A stretch of 64,000 bases of DNA, taken from the NCBI GenBank assembly GCA_937899645.1, contig CALCCD010000103.1:1-64000 (forward strand). The letters are read 5' to 3'. Shown here one piece after another: positions 45,159-53,657 of this stretch; the stretch's first letter is position 1; each line of letters starts with the position of its first letter. A program made the position numbers and the translations under genes. The notes under the pieces were generated by a model. That model was not told where the DNA came from and ran no database searches. It saw nothing but the letters and a program-made list of their open reading frames with translations. This DNA comes from an uncultured cyanobacterium (GTDB taxonomy: Bacteria > Cyanobacteriota > Cyanobacteriia > Cyanobacteriales > Geitlerinemataceae).

Positions 45159-46133
45159 TCACGGGCGGCTTTGGGCGCGATCGCCCGATGAAAATTGCGC
45201 GATCTCCCGCGCCGCGTCCGGCAGCTTCGCCTCCGCCTGCCCGCGCGATCGCCAGTAGCCGCAGTATTTCGAGATTGGCGACGACCAAAACGAGACCCAG
45301 CTTCCCTTGCCGCGCAGCGCTCGCAGCGCCTCGCGCGGCACATCCTTCAAGAGCCAGCGCACCGCCTGCTCTATATAAAACCCCGTCCCGCGCGATCGCG
45401 CCAGCTCGACGCCGTGGAGCTGGTGAAGGTAGCGGTTCGAGACGCCGTAGCGATACCACTGCTTGCGGAGTTCTCCCAGGGATTCGCGGTGGCGGTGGCG
45501 GACGATCGCCCGTTCCGCCAGCACGATTTTGCCGCCCCCATCGCGGATCGCCCGCCAGCAAAAGTCAGCATCGCCACCGGTGGTCAGGTACGGACGAAAC
45601 AGCCCGACTTTCTCGAAGATTTCGCGCCGCACCGCCAGGTTCGCCGTCTGGCCGTAGGGACAGAACGGGTGCGCGAGGGTGTGGTTTTGCGAGAGGGTTT
45701 CGGCGCGCTCGGCGTAGCGCTCCAGCAGACTCTGAGGCGCGAGCGCTTCGATCTGACCGGCGACGAGACTGACGCTGGGGTCGGCAGTGAAAGATTTGGC
45801 GATTTCGCGCAGCCACTGAGGTTCGGGGCGGCAGTCGGCGTCGGCGAACACCAGGATGTCGTATTTCGCGCTGCGGATGCCGGTGTTGCGGGCGGCGTAG
45901 GAGCTTTGGATTTCGTCTTCGCGCAGCAGAATGAGGTTGTCGCGATCGCGGGCGGTGCGGGCGATGACCTCGGCGGTGCGATCGCGGCTGTTGTTATCGA
46001 CGATCGCGAACTCGACGCGATCGCTGGGGTAGTCCTGGGCGAGCAGGCATTCGATGGTTTCGTGGATTTCGTCTTCGCCGTTGTAGGCCGGGACGATGAC
46101 CGACAGGCAGGGCAGTTCGGGTGTGGGTTGCAT
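45159..46133 (-). CDS. Family 2 glycosyltransferase
   Basis: 324 residues. GT-A fold starting LSVIVPAYNGEDEI, AIVDNNSRDRT, and the metal site FADADCRPEPQWL, followed by a GDADFCWRAI acceptor-side motif. It resembles bactoprenol/polysaccharide glycosyltransferases (mycofactocin-like and exopolysaccharide families). No membrane helices; a basic C-terminus may attach it to membranes. The acceptor and sugar are not determinable. Start ATG 46133 lacks a clear ribosome-binding site. Confidence 0.88.
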   Translation of the reverse strand: MQPTPELPCLSVIVPAYNGEDEIHETIECLLAQDYPSDRVEFAIVDNNSRDRTAEVIARTARDRDNLILLREDEIQSSYAARNTGIRSAKYDILVFADADCRPEPQWLREIAKSFTADPSVSLVAGQIEALAPQSLLERYAERAETLSQNHTLAHPFCPYGQTANLAVRREIFEKVGLFRPYLTTGGDADFCWRAIRDGGGKIVLAERAIVRHRHRESLGELRKQWYRYGVSNRYLHQLHGVELARSRGTGFYIEQAVRWLLKDVPREALRALRGKGSWVSFWSSPISKYCGYWRSRGQAEAKLPDAAREIAQFSSGDRAQSRP

Positions 46134-46283
46134 CGGGGCGCAGGCGAAAGGTCTTTAGTTCAGATTACGGGAGCGATCGGGCGATCGCGGATGGAATTGC
46201 GAAAACCCGCAGCACGATCGAGGTGCGATCGTGCTGCCTTTCCCATGCAAGAATCGAAGTGAAGATCTATACGCACCGAAATC

Positions 46284-47246
46284 ATGGGCTTCGTCGATCC
46301 GCGCACCGACTTCGGCTTCAAACGCATCTTTGGCTCCGATCGCAGTAAGCCCGTGCTGCGAAACTTCCTCAACGCGATCGTCTACGACGGCGAAGAGCGC
46401 ATTGCCGACCTCGAGATTGTCGATCCCTACCAAAACCCCAACATTCAAGACCTCAAACAAAGCATCCTCGACGTGAAGGTCAGACTTGACGACGAAACGA
46501 TCGTCCTCATCGAAATGCAGATCCTTCCCGTCGAAGCCTTCACCGAGCGCATCCTCTACAACACCGCCAAAGCCTACGGCAACCAGCTCGAGCGCGGCCA
46601 GCTCTATATGGAGCTCAAACCCGTCATCTCCGTGACGATCGCCGACTTTATTCTTTTTCCCGGCGAAGACGACATCCCAGTCAGCCGCTTCAAACTACTC
46701 GACGCCAAAGGCCGCTGCTGCACAGACCACCTCGAGCTGATCTTCGCGGAGCTGCCCAAGCTGCCCCAAAGTCCAGAAGCACTCGGTACGCGCAGCGAGC
46801 TGTGGCTGTATTTCGTGCAGCAGGTCGGCAAGCTGGACGATATTCCGGACGTATTGACCGATCGCGACTTCGACGCCGCCTTCGAGATCGCCAGCGAAAG
46901 CCAACTGTCGCGCGAAGAGTACGAACTCGCCGAAAAGCAACGCATGAAGCTACTCGACGATCTCGGTAGACTCAGCTACGCCGAAAAGAAAAGCCGTGAG
47001 GAAGGGCTGGCCAGAGGGCGCGCCGAAGGGCTGGCGAGAGGACTCGCTGAGGGACGTGCCGAAGGCCGTGAGGAAGGCCGCGAGGAAGGCCGCGAGGAAG
47101 GCCGCGAGGAAGGCCGTGAAGAAGGCCGCGAGGAAGGAAAAATCGAGATTGCGCGGATGATGCTGGCCAACTTTGACGTAGAGACGATTTGTCGGGCGAC
47201 AGGACTCTCGCGGGAAATCGTAGAAGATCTGACAAACGACGATTGA
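46284..47246 (+). CDS. Rpn-family PD-(D/E)XK nuclease/putative transposase
   Basis: 320 residues. The N-terminus GFVDPRTDFGFKRIFGSD is the family hallmark. The nuclease core has DVKVRLDDETIVLIEMQI (acidic residue plus Glu-x-x/Gln), followed by an LYNTAKAYGNQLERGQ-type helix. The C-terminus carries a Glu-Gly-Arg-Glu repeat and ends ICRATGLSREIVEDL, a small helix-turn-helix-like tail. Family members promote RecA-independent recombination or act in defence-like roles. It is not obviously part of an insertion sequence: no terminal inverted repeats were seen. Confidence 0.88.
   Translation: MGFVDPRTDFGFKRIFGSDRSKPVLRNFLNAIVYDGEERIADLEIVDPYQNPNIQDLKQSILDVKVRLDDETIVLIEMQILPVEAFTERILYNTAKAYGNQLERGQLYMELKPVISVTIADFILFPGEDDIPVSRFKLLDAKGRCCTDHLELIFAELPKLPQSPEALGTRSELWLYFVQQVGKLDDIPDVLTDRDFDAAFEIASESQLSREEYELAEKQRMKLLDDLGRLSYAEKKSREEGLARGRAEGLARGLAEGRAEGREEGREEGREEGREEGREEGREEGKIEIARMMLANFDVETICRATGLSREIVEDLTNDD
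47061..47138. repeat. 12-bp tandem repeat within the Rpn gene
   Basis: Six and a half copies of gaaggccgcgag (with a few G/T or G/A changes) encode the Glu-Gly-Arg-Glu series. Copy-number change keeps the frame and alters the length of a charged linker. Confidence 0.92.
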
Positions 47247-47275
47247 AAGCACAGTCGGCCAGCACAATTCGGACG

Positions 47276-47303
47276 AAAAAAGGGACGCGAGTTGCGTCCC
47301 TTT
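47276..47303 (-). terminator. Intrinsic terminator of metK
   Basis: Perfect 10-bp stem AAAGGGACGC / GCGTCCCTTT with a GAGTT loop; on the minus strand it is followed by six T (47281-47276). It lies 25 bp after the metK stop and could also act weakly for the convergent Rpn gene. Confidence 0.88.
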
Positions 47304-47328
47304 CTCCAGTCAAGCGGTACTTGTCGGT

Positions 47329-48591
47329 TTAACCAGCCGACATCGCCGGAGCGAATGCCGCCTCGAGCGCATCCACCTTATCGGTCTGCTCCCAGGGCAG
47401 CTCGATATCCGTGCGGCCGAAGTGGCCGTATGCCGCCGTGTCCTGGAAGAAGCGACCCTCACGCTGGCCGGGAAGCTTCGTCAAGCCGAGCGTCTGGATG
47501 ATGCCCGCCGGGCGCAGCTCGAAGTTTTCGCGGACGACTTCGAGTAGCTTCTCTTCGTCTACTTTGCCCGTGCCGAAGGTCTCGATCGTAATGCTGGTCG
47601 GACGCGCCACGCCGATCGCGTAACTGACCTGAACTTCGCATTTGTCCGCGAGGCCAGCGGCGACGATATTTTTCGCTACGTAGCGGCAAGCGTAAGCCGC
47701 GCTGCGATCGACCTTTGTGGGGTCCTTGCCCGAGAAGGCACCACCGCCGTGGCGGGAGTAGCCGCCGTAGGTATCGACGATAATTTTGCGTCCCGTCAGA
47801 CCGGCATCACCTTGGGGGCCGCCGATCACGAACTTACCGGTCGGGTTAACCAGGAAGCGGGTATTTTCGTCGGGCTTGATGTCCAGATTGGCAAACACCG
47901 GCTCGATCGCCGATTTCCAGAGATCCTCGCGGATCTTGTCGCGGACGGCGTTGTCGTCGGTGATGTCGCCGATCGCAGCGTCGTGCTGCGTCGAAACCAG
48001 GATCGTATCGATGCCGACGGGCTTGTCGTCCTCGTACTGCACCGTCACCTGAGTTTTACCGTCGGGGCGCAGGTAAGGTAGCTCGCCGGTTTTGCGGACG
48101 GCAGCGAGGCGGCGGGCAACGCGGTGTGCCAGCGCGATCGGCAGCGGCATCAGTTCTGGCGTTTCGTTGCAGGCAAAGCCGAACATCAGACCCTGATCGC
48201 CTGCGCCGATTTTGTCCAGCTCGGCGTCGCTAGCTTCGTCGCGCTCTTCCTGAGCCGAATCGACGCCCTGGGCGATATCGACAGACTGCTCGTCGAGGGC
48301 GACCAGCACCGAGCAACTATCGGCTGCGAAGCCGTTGTCGGCTTGGGTGTAGCCGATTTCGGCGATTTTCTGGCGAGCGAGCTTGATGTAATCGACCTTT
48401 GCGCTGGTGCTAACTTCCCCGGTGATTAGCACCAGGCCGGTGTTCACGACGACCTCAGCGGCGACGCGGCTTTTGGGATCTTGGCTGAGCAGCGCGTCGA
48501 GAATCGTATCGGAAATTTGGTCGCAAATTTTGTCGGGGTGTCCTTCAGTGACGGACTCCGACGTAAATAAATAACGTCGAGACAATGACAT
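47329..48591 (-). CDS. metK: S-adenosylmethionine synthase
   Basis: 420 residues. [20 protein letters not shown] at the start, then [12 protein letters not shown], the glycine-rich [20 protein letters not shown], and a C-terminal [15 protein letters not shown]. All ATP and methionine site motifs are intact. A ribosome-binding site GGGAGG lies just upstream of ATG 48591. The enzyme makes S-adenosylmethionine from methionine and ATP. No SAM riboswitch was recognised in the 241-bp leader region. Confidence 0.96.
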   Translation of the reverse strand: MSLSRRYLFTSESVTEGHPDKICDQISDTILDALLSQDPKSRVAAEVVVNTGLVLITGEVSTSAKVDYIKLARQKIAEIGYTQADNGFAADSCSVLVALDEQSVDIAQGVDSAQEERDEASDAELDKIGAGDQGLMFGFACNETPELMPLPIALAHRVARRLAAVRKTGELPYLRPDGKTQVTVQYEDDKPVGIDTILVSTQHDAAIGDITDDNAVRDKIREDLWKSAIEPVFANLDIKPDENTRFLVNPTGKFVIGGPQGDAGLTGRKIIVDTYGGYSRHGGGAFSGKDPTKVDRSAAYACRYVAKNIVAAGLADKCEVQVSYAIGVARPTSITIETFGTGKVDEEKLLEVVRENFELRPAGIIQTLGLTKLPGQREGRFFQDTAAYGHFGRTDIELPWEQTDKVDALEAAFAPAMSAG

Positions 48592-48789
48592 GTCCTCCCA
48601 ATATCTGGGCTAACAAGTGAACGTTTGGGGTAGTAGGGGAAAGCGCAAAGCCAGCTCGGTGCTTACCATAGTCTCGCTATTCTAGCCTCGTACGTTGCCT
48701 TTGCAGACGGTGAGTTCGCGACCGACGCATGAATTTGCTGACCGTAGGCTTTGCGATAACGTTGCAGCACGGCGAAACAGTCCGTAACA

Positions 48790-48816
48790 TTACCGGTAAG
48801 TCTACGTAAGCTTACG
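48790..48816. promoter_or_regulatory. Two adjacent palindromes before the NADH dehydrogenase gene
   Basis: TTACCGGTAA (48790-48799) and CGTAAGCTTACG (48805-48816) are perfect palindromes sharing the TTAC-(N)-GTAA theme, placed 17-43 bp before the ATG. They may form an operator for the NDH-2/DoxX pair, but they are short and no cognate factor is known. Confidence 0.45.
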
Positions 48817-48832
48817 AAGCGTCTGCAATGTC

Positions 48833-50113
48833 ATGCCGAAGACTTCCCACCGTCCTCACGTCGCGATTGTCGGTGCTGGGTTTTCAGGTTTTCAGGCGGC
48901 GCAGTCTCTAGCGGCATCGGGTGAATTCGAGATTACATTGCTCGATCGCGACGGACGTCACGTATTTACGCCGCTGATCTACCAGGTGGCGACGGGAATT
49001 TTACGGCCTGACGACATCACGGTGTCACCGCGATCGCACCTGCCCCGCGGCGCGCGCGTGTTGGCCGAGACCGTGCGACGAGTGAACTTCGATCGCCACT
49101 GCCTCGAGACCGACAGCGAGGCAATTCCCTACGACTATTTAGTCCTGGCAACGGGCTCGAAGTCGCGCATTATCGATATCCCCGGCGCGCGCGACCATGC
49201 CTTGCCGTTTATGACGTTAGAAGATGCGATCGTGGTGCGGCAACGGTTTGCGGAGCTGCTGACCGACGAAACCTTGGGCCGCGTGCCGTCTGTGGCAATC
49301 GTGGGCGGCGGTACGACAGGTTGCGAGCTGGCCGGATCGCTGGCGGAGTGGGCGAAATTACTCGATCGCGAGCTGAGAATCCATCTGCTTCAAAGCGGCG
49401 ATCGCCTGTTGTCGGAGTTTGACGCTAAACCGGCGCGGGCGGCGCAGCGGCGGCTTCAGCGTCTCGGTGTCGAGGTGCTGTTGGAGACGCGGGTACAGCG
49501 CGTGATGCAACATGCGGTACTCGTCGATCGCGGTCGTCCGATCGCGGCGGATATCGTCGTCTGGACGGCGGGCGTGGCGGCAGCAGTGCCGCAGGTCTCG
49601 GCTAAATCGGTTATCGGCGAAACGGGCAAGCTGCGCGTGCGCCCGACGCTGCAACTGAACAGCAACTGGAGCAATTCGACGGAGAGCGCGCGAAACGGCA
49701 GGCCGAGCGATTCGCGCTTCGAGAATGTTTTTGCGATCGGCGACGTGGCGATCGATGGCGCACGCCCACGACCCGCCGTAGCGCCCGTCGCGCTCCAGCA
49801 AGGCGTCGCCGTTGCCCGCAATATTTACCGCCACGCACGCGGACAGCCTCTCAAGCCATTTCGCTACCTCGATAAAGGTCGGCTGGCGATCGTCGGAGGC
49901 TACCTCGGCGTTGGTCGGATCGCGGGCGTGCCGTTCTCCGGGCCGCTTGCCTGGTTCCTCTGGCTAGCCGTCCACTGGGTGTACCTTCCCGGCTGGGGCA
50001 ACCGCCGCGCGGCGCTGTTGGCCTGGTGGCGTACCTATGGACTCGGCGCGCGATCGCGCAGGCCGCTGCCGCGTTCCCAATCGATTTCGTCGTCTATCAC
50101 TCCCCAACCATGA
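48833..50113 (+). CDS. Type II NADH dehydrogenase (NAD(P)/FAD oxidoreductase)
   Basis: 426 residues. The first dinucleotide fold is AIVGAGFSGFQAAQSL, the second is AIVGGGTTGCELAGSL, and the FAD C-terminal signature is ENVFAIGDVA. The segment HVFTPLIYQVATGIL is characteristic of NDH-2/Ndb proteins, and the hydrophobic PLAWFLWLAVHWVYLPGW near the C-terminus is a membrane anchor. It would oxidise NAD(P)H and reduce plastoquinone without proton pumping. The stop codon overlaps the DoxX start (ATGA at 50110-50113). No Cys pair of a sulfide:quinone reductase was seen. Confidence 0.9.
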   Translation: MPKTSHRPHVAIVGAGFSGFQAAQSLAASGEFEITLLDRDGRHVFTPLIYQVATGILRPDDITVSPRSHLPRGARVLAETVRRVNFDRHCLETDSEAIPYDYLVLATGSKSRIIDIPGARDHALPFMTLEDAIVVRQRFAELLTDETLGRVPSVAIVGGGTTGCELAGSLAEWAKLLDRELRIHLLQSGDRLLSEFDAKPARAAQRRLQRLGVEVLLETRVQRVMQHAVLVDRGRPIAADIVVWTAGVAAAVPQVSAKSVIGETGKLRVRPTLQLNSNWSNSTESARNGRPSDSRFENVFAIGDVAIDGARPRPAVAPVALQQGVAVARNIYRHARGQPLKPFRYLDKGRLAIVGGYLGVGRIAGVPFSGPLAWFLWLAVHWVYLPGWGNRRAALLAWWRTYGLGARSRRPLPRSQSISSSITPQP

Positions 50114-50553
50114 ATGTCTTCCCCCTAACCCAACTGCGCCGCCGCGACCTGGTGACCGGCTACACAATGCTCCGCATTCTTTTTGGCGTGAATTTCTTCA
50201 ACCACGGTTTCGTTCGCCTGAACGCGATTCCCGAGTTCGCCCAGGGCATGGTCGATCTGTTCGCCGACACGTTCGTGCCCGAACCGCTGGTGCGCGCGCC
50301 CGCAATGCTCGTCCCAATCGTGGAATTTCTCGTCGGTATCGGCATCACCCTCGGCCTCGGCACGGAGATTTCCCTGCTGACGGGCATGGGACTAATGGTG
50401 ATGCTGACCTATGGCGTGACGCTAATTCAGAACTGGGACGCGGCGTCGAGCCAGTTGATCTACGCGCTGGTGTTTACGCTGCTGATCGTCGGGCGCTGCT
50501 TTAACGATTTTTCCCTCGATCGCGTCATCGAGCGCCGCAAAAACGCGAAGTAG
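50110..50553 (+). CDS. DoxX-family membrane protein
   Basis: 147 residues from the ATG overlapping the preceding stop. Four membrane helices with the DoxX-type start GYTMLRILFGVNFFNHGFVRL and IVEFLVGIGITLGLGT. DoxX proteins are quinol-oxidase or redox-associated membrane subunits, and some detoxify thiosulfate or peroxide with partner oxidoreductases. The overlap with the NADH dehydrogenase gene predicts a two-component membrane redox unit. Confidence 0.85.
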   Translation: MNVFPLTQLRRRDLVTGYTMLRILFGVNFFNHGFVRLNAIPEFAQGMVDLFADTFVPEPLVRAPAMLVPIVEFLVGIGITLGLGTEISLLTGMGLMVMLTYGVTLIQNWDAASSQLIYALVFTLLIVGRCFNDFSLDRVIERRKNAK

Positions 50554-50587
50554 CCGTGCCGCTCGGGGAATGGATAGAAGCAAGCGG

Positions 50588-52063
50588 TTATGCAAACGGC
50601 GTCGAGAACAGCTCCTTCAAACGCTGGCGAATCCAGGTGGCGGGGCTGCTCCCGATTTGGTTATTGGCGTGCATCTCGCGCCAGACTTCCGGATAGGCTT
50701 GCAGGGCTTCCTTGCGGCGAACGAGTTCTTCGGCGATGTGTGCCGCTAGGAACGGGCAAGAGTTTAGCAGCTTCTCGAAATTCGCTCGATCGATGGTGAA
50801 TAGCGTCGTCTCGGCGATCGCGCGCAGCGTCCCCGGCGAGGGCACGCCCAGCATCAGCGGCAGCTCGCCAAAATACTCGCCTGCCGCAAATGTCCGCAGG
50901 GCTTGTTCTCGATCGATCTGCCGGTGGCACACCTCAATTTCGCCTGCCAGCACGATGCAAAACGCCTCAAAGCTTTGACCCTGCTCGACAACGACATCAC
51001 CCGGTGCGAGCTGCTGGCGAAACCCCAGTTCGATCAGGCTGCGAAGCTGGAGTTCGTTGAGTTCCGTGAAGAACGAGATCTGCAAGAGCTTGGTTCTCAA
51101 GGACTCAAAAGCGGACGGCTTGGCGGCGGGTGCAATTTCCCGATCGCCCTGCGGTTCGCTCGCCTGAGTACCCGACCAGTTTGCTCCAAGCTCGGACGAA
51201 CCCTCCACTGGCCGCATCGCCACATCGAGCTGCGGAAATGGAATCGAGATTCTCCGCTGTCGCAAGTAATATTCCACCGCAAACGTCACTTCGCTTTTGA
51301 TGCTGGCGCGTAAATCGACGCGATCGACCCAAAACACCAGCTTGAAGTTGAGGGCGCTGTCGCCAAAGCTGTCGAAAATCACCTTCGGGGGAGGATTTTG
51401 CCGCACGCTCCCCAGCGAGTAGGCCGCTTCGAGCAGCGTTTCCGTTACCAAAACCGGGTCGCTAGCGTAGGCCACACCCACCGCGATCGACAGCCGCCCG
51501 CAGGTATCGCGGTAGTTCCAGTTGGTGATGCGCTCTTCGGCCAGCTGGGAGTTGGGGATAATCACCTCGCCGCCATCGAGGGTGCGAATCACCGTCGATC
51601 GGATGGCGATTTCTTCGATATAGCCCGCCACATCGTCAAACTCGATAAAGTCGCCGACGCGCAGCTTGCGCTCGAACAACACCGTCAGGCCGCTCAGCAG
51701 ATTTTTCGTGATGTCCTGAAGTCCGAAGCCAATCCCGACGCCGAGACCGCCGACGATTACAGCGATCGAAGACAAGTCGAGACCGCTAACTTGCAGCACG
51801 ACTAGATAGCCAAACGTGCCGATACCGAGGCTGACCAGGGTCGCGATCGCCTCGCGGTTGCCGCTGTCGATCTTGAGCTGTGCCAGCAAGCGATTGCGCA
51901 GAAAGTTCTTAAGCGCGCGGGTGACGATGCCGACCGCGAGCAAAGCCGCGACCATCTGAACCGCCCAAAGCAAGGTAATGGGTTTACCGCCCAGCTCGAA
52001 CAGTGTTTTTTGGAAGATCGGATGGAGAAGGTCGGGCACGATCGCGACGGGGATGGTTCTCAA
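50588..52063 (-). CDS. MscS-type channel with C-terminal cyclic-nucleotide-binding-type domain
   Basis: 491 residues. N-terminal membrane helices, then the MscS pore helix region GGLGVGIGFGLQDITKNLLSG, the beta domain with GDFIEFDDVAGYIEEIAIRSTVIRT and PNSQLAEERITNW, and a linker of 30-40 residues. A cyclic-nucleotide-type domain follows at about 345-460 with GEYFGELPLMLGVPSPGT. This is the bCNG class, known in Synechocystis. In the phosphate-binding cassette the conserved Arg is replaced by Ser409. It may be a gated channel responding to another ligand or to none. It lies 9 bp downstream of the CYP120-like gene on the same strand. Confidence 0.88.
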   Translation of the reverse strand: MRTIPVAIVPDLLHPIFQKTLFELGGKPITLLWAVQMVAALLAVGIVTRALKNFLRNRLLAQLKIDSGNREAIATLVSLGIGTFGYLVVLQVSGLDLSSIAVIVGGLGVGIGFGLQDITKNLLSGLTVLFERKLRVGDFIEFDDVAGYIEEIAIRSTVIRTLDGGEVIIPNSQLAEERITNWNYRDTCGRLSIAVGVAYASDPVLVTETLLEAAYSLGSVRQNPPPKVIFDSFGDSALNFKLVFWVDRVDLRASIKSEVTFAVEYYLRQRRISIPFPQLDVAMRPVEGSSELGANWSGTQASEPQGDREIAPAAKPSAFESLRTKLLQISFFTELNELQLRSLIELGFRQQLAPGDVVVEQGQSFEAFCIVLAGEIEVCHRQIDREQALRTFAAGEYFGELPLMLGVPSPGTLRAIAETTLFTIDRANFEKLLNSCPFLAAHIAEELVRRKEALQAYPEVWREMHANNQIGSSPATWIRQRLKELFSTPFA

Positions 52064-52072
52064 TGGCGGGCC

Positions 52073-53392
52073 CTAGGATACCGATCGAAAGTGGACTCGC
52101 AGGCCATCGCGCGGCGCGGGCGTCGGCACGATCTTGAGGCCCAGATCCTGGTCGGGCAACAGCTCCCACTCGTAGTTTTGCAGCAGTAGCGCGCCGAATA
52201 GCCGCATCTCCAGCCGGGCAAACTCCTTGCCGAGGCACTCGCGCAGACCGCCACCGAACGGCACGTGGCTAAACGGTTTGGCTTTGTCTTCGGCGCGATC
52301 GGGCGCGAAGCGATCGGGATCGAAGCGATCGGGATCGGCAAACGCCGCTGGGTCGCTGTGGGTGGTGTTGATGCCGTACAGAACGCTCCAACCTTCGGGG
52401 ATTTGATAGTCGCCGTATTCGCAGGTTCGCACGACATCGCGGAAGCCGCCGCCAACCGGCGGTACGAAGCGCAGCACCTCGCGCATGATGCAGTCGAGGT
52501 AGGCCATTTGTTTGAGCGATCCGAGCGTGAACGGTCGCTCTTGGAACGCTTGCTGTTCGGCGCGGGCTTTAGCCCGAACTTCCGGATGCTGCGCCATCTT
52601 CAGGCAAAACGACGCCACCGCCGAAGTCAGCGTCTCGTGTCCGGCAAACAGCAGCAACAAGATCTGATCCTTGAGTTCTTCGATGCTCAGGCTCTCGCCA
52701 TTTTCGTCTTTCGCCTGAATCAAGATGCCCAGGGCGTCGTCGCCCGCCGCGCCGGACTCCTTGCGCTCGCGAATCAGCCGCTCCAGTTCCGCCAGCATCA
52801 GCGCGCGGCTTTTCCAGGCTTTGCCAAAGCGCGTCCAGGGCAAATTAATCGGCAGGCTAAAGAGACCGCCGCACCAGGTCTCGAACCAGTGGCCGAGGTC
52901 TGTCTCCGAGCCGCGATCGAGCCCCACAAATAGCTTGCAGGCGATATCGAAGGTGTAGTCGCGCAGCTCGGGATACCAGGTGATTTCGCCCTGCTTCGTC
53001 CAGCGCTGGAAGTAGCGATCGCTAATCGCCTCGATCGTTGGGATATAGCTCTCCAGGGCGCGAGGCAAAAACGCCTGCACCATCAGCTTGCGGCGCTGGG
53101 CGTGAACGCCGCCGTGTTGCAGCGCCAGCGACAGCGGCCCGAGCAGCTTCTTCACGCTGGGCGGCCAGCCGACGATAAAGTACTTGTTCTCGTGGGTCAG
53201 CACGAAGCGGGTCGCGTCCGCACCTTTAACGAAGACGGTCTCTTTGCCGAGCAGGCGCGTTTTGAAGAGAGGGCCGTATTCGGCGTGGCGCTTGCTGGCG
53301 AATTTCGGGTCGCGGAAGAAGTCGAGGGTTTCGCCAATTACGGGCAAACCGAGGTTTCCGGGCGGGAGCTGCGGGCGATTGGTGGCGGTCAT
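52073..53392 (-). CDS. Cytochrome P450, CYP120-like
   Basis: 439 residues, single soluble P450. The I-helix shows LLLLFAGHETLTSA (Ala-Gly-x-Glu-Thr), the K-helix carries Glu-x-x-Arg in MREVLRFVPP, and the heme loop is FGGGLRECLG with the axial Cys. The start GNLGLPVIGETLDFF resembles CYP120A1 of Synechocystis, a retinoic-acid hydroxylase and relative of animal CYP26. A matching redox partner is not in the window. The MscS-CNB gene follows after 9 bp on the same strand, probably in one transcript. Confidence 0.9.
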   Translation of the reverse strand: MTATNRPQLPPGNLGLPVIGETLDFFRDPKFASKRHAEYGPLFKTRLLGKETVFVKGADATRFVLTHENKYFIVGWPPSVKKLLGPLSLALQHGGVHAQRRKLMVQAFLPRALESYIPTIEAISDRYFQRWTKQGEITWYPELRDYTFDIACKLFVGLDRGSETDLGHWFETWCGGLFSLPINLPWTRFGKAWKSRALMLAELERLIRERKESGAAGDDALGILIQAKDENGESLSIEELKDQILLLLFAGHETLTSAVASFCLKMAQHPEVRAKARAEQQAFQERPFTLGSLKQMAYLDCIMREVLRFVPPVGGGFRDVVRTCEYGDYQIPEGWSVLYGINTTHSDPAAFADPDRFDPDRFAPDRAEDKAKPFSHVPFGGGLRECLGKEFARLEMRLFGALLLQNYEWELLPDQDLGLKIVPTPAPRDGLRVHFRSVS

Positions 53393-53657
53393 CGTGGGCG
53401 CGTCGCGGGATGATTTCGGGAAGGTTGGGGGTACTGTAGCGCGATCGCCTGTGAGCGGCGGTTTCTGGTTAACCGTGCGGTGACAGCTTTGCCGATACTG
53501 GCAACATTGTCAGGAACGGGGATCGCCGATTTAATGCGATCGCGTATCCGGCTATTCCCTCCTCGCTTGTGTAATCTGGACAACATAACGACAGCGTGTC
53601 GGTTTTAGACTGAGCCTGCCGACTGCAAACCGACCGACACTTTCCGGGCCCTTAACG

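Noticed and set aside
44627-45772. 381-codon plus-strand open frame
   Set aside because: Overlaps the recombinase gene in another frame and runs into the glycosyltransferase antisense; Arg/Ala/Ser-rich with no motif.
45195-46262. 355-codon plus-strand open frame
   Set aside because: Antisense to the family 2 glycosyltransferase.
48592-48832. Possible SAM riboswitch before metK
   Set aside because: None of the SAM-I, SAM-II or SAM-IV core motifs could be recognised in the leader.
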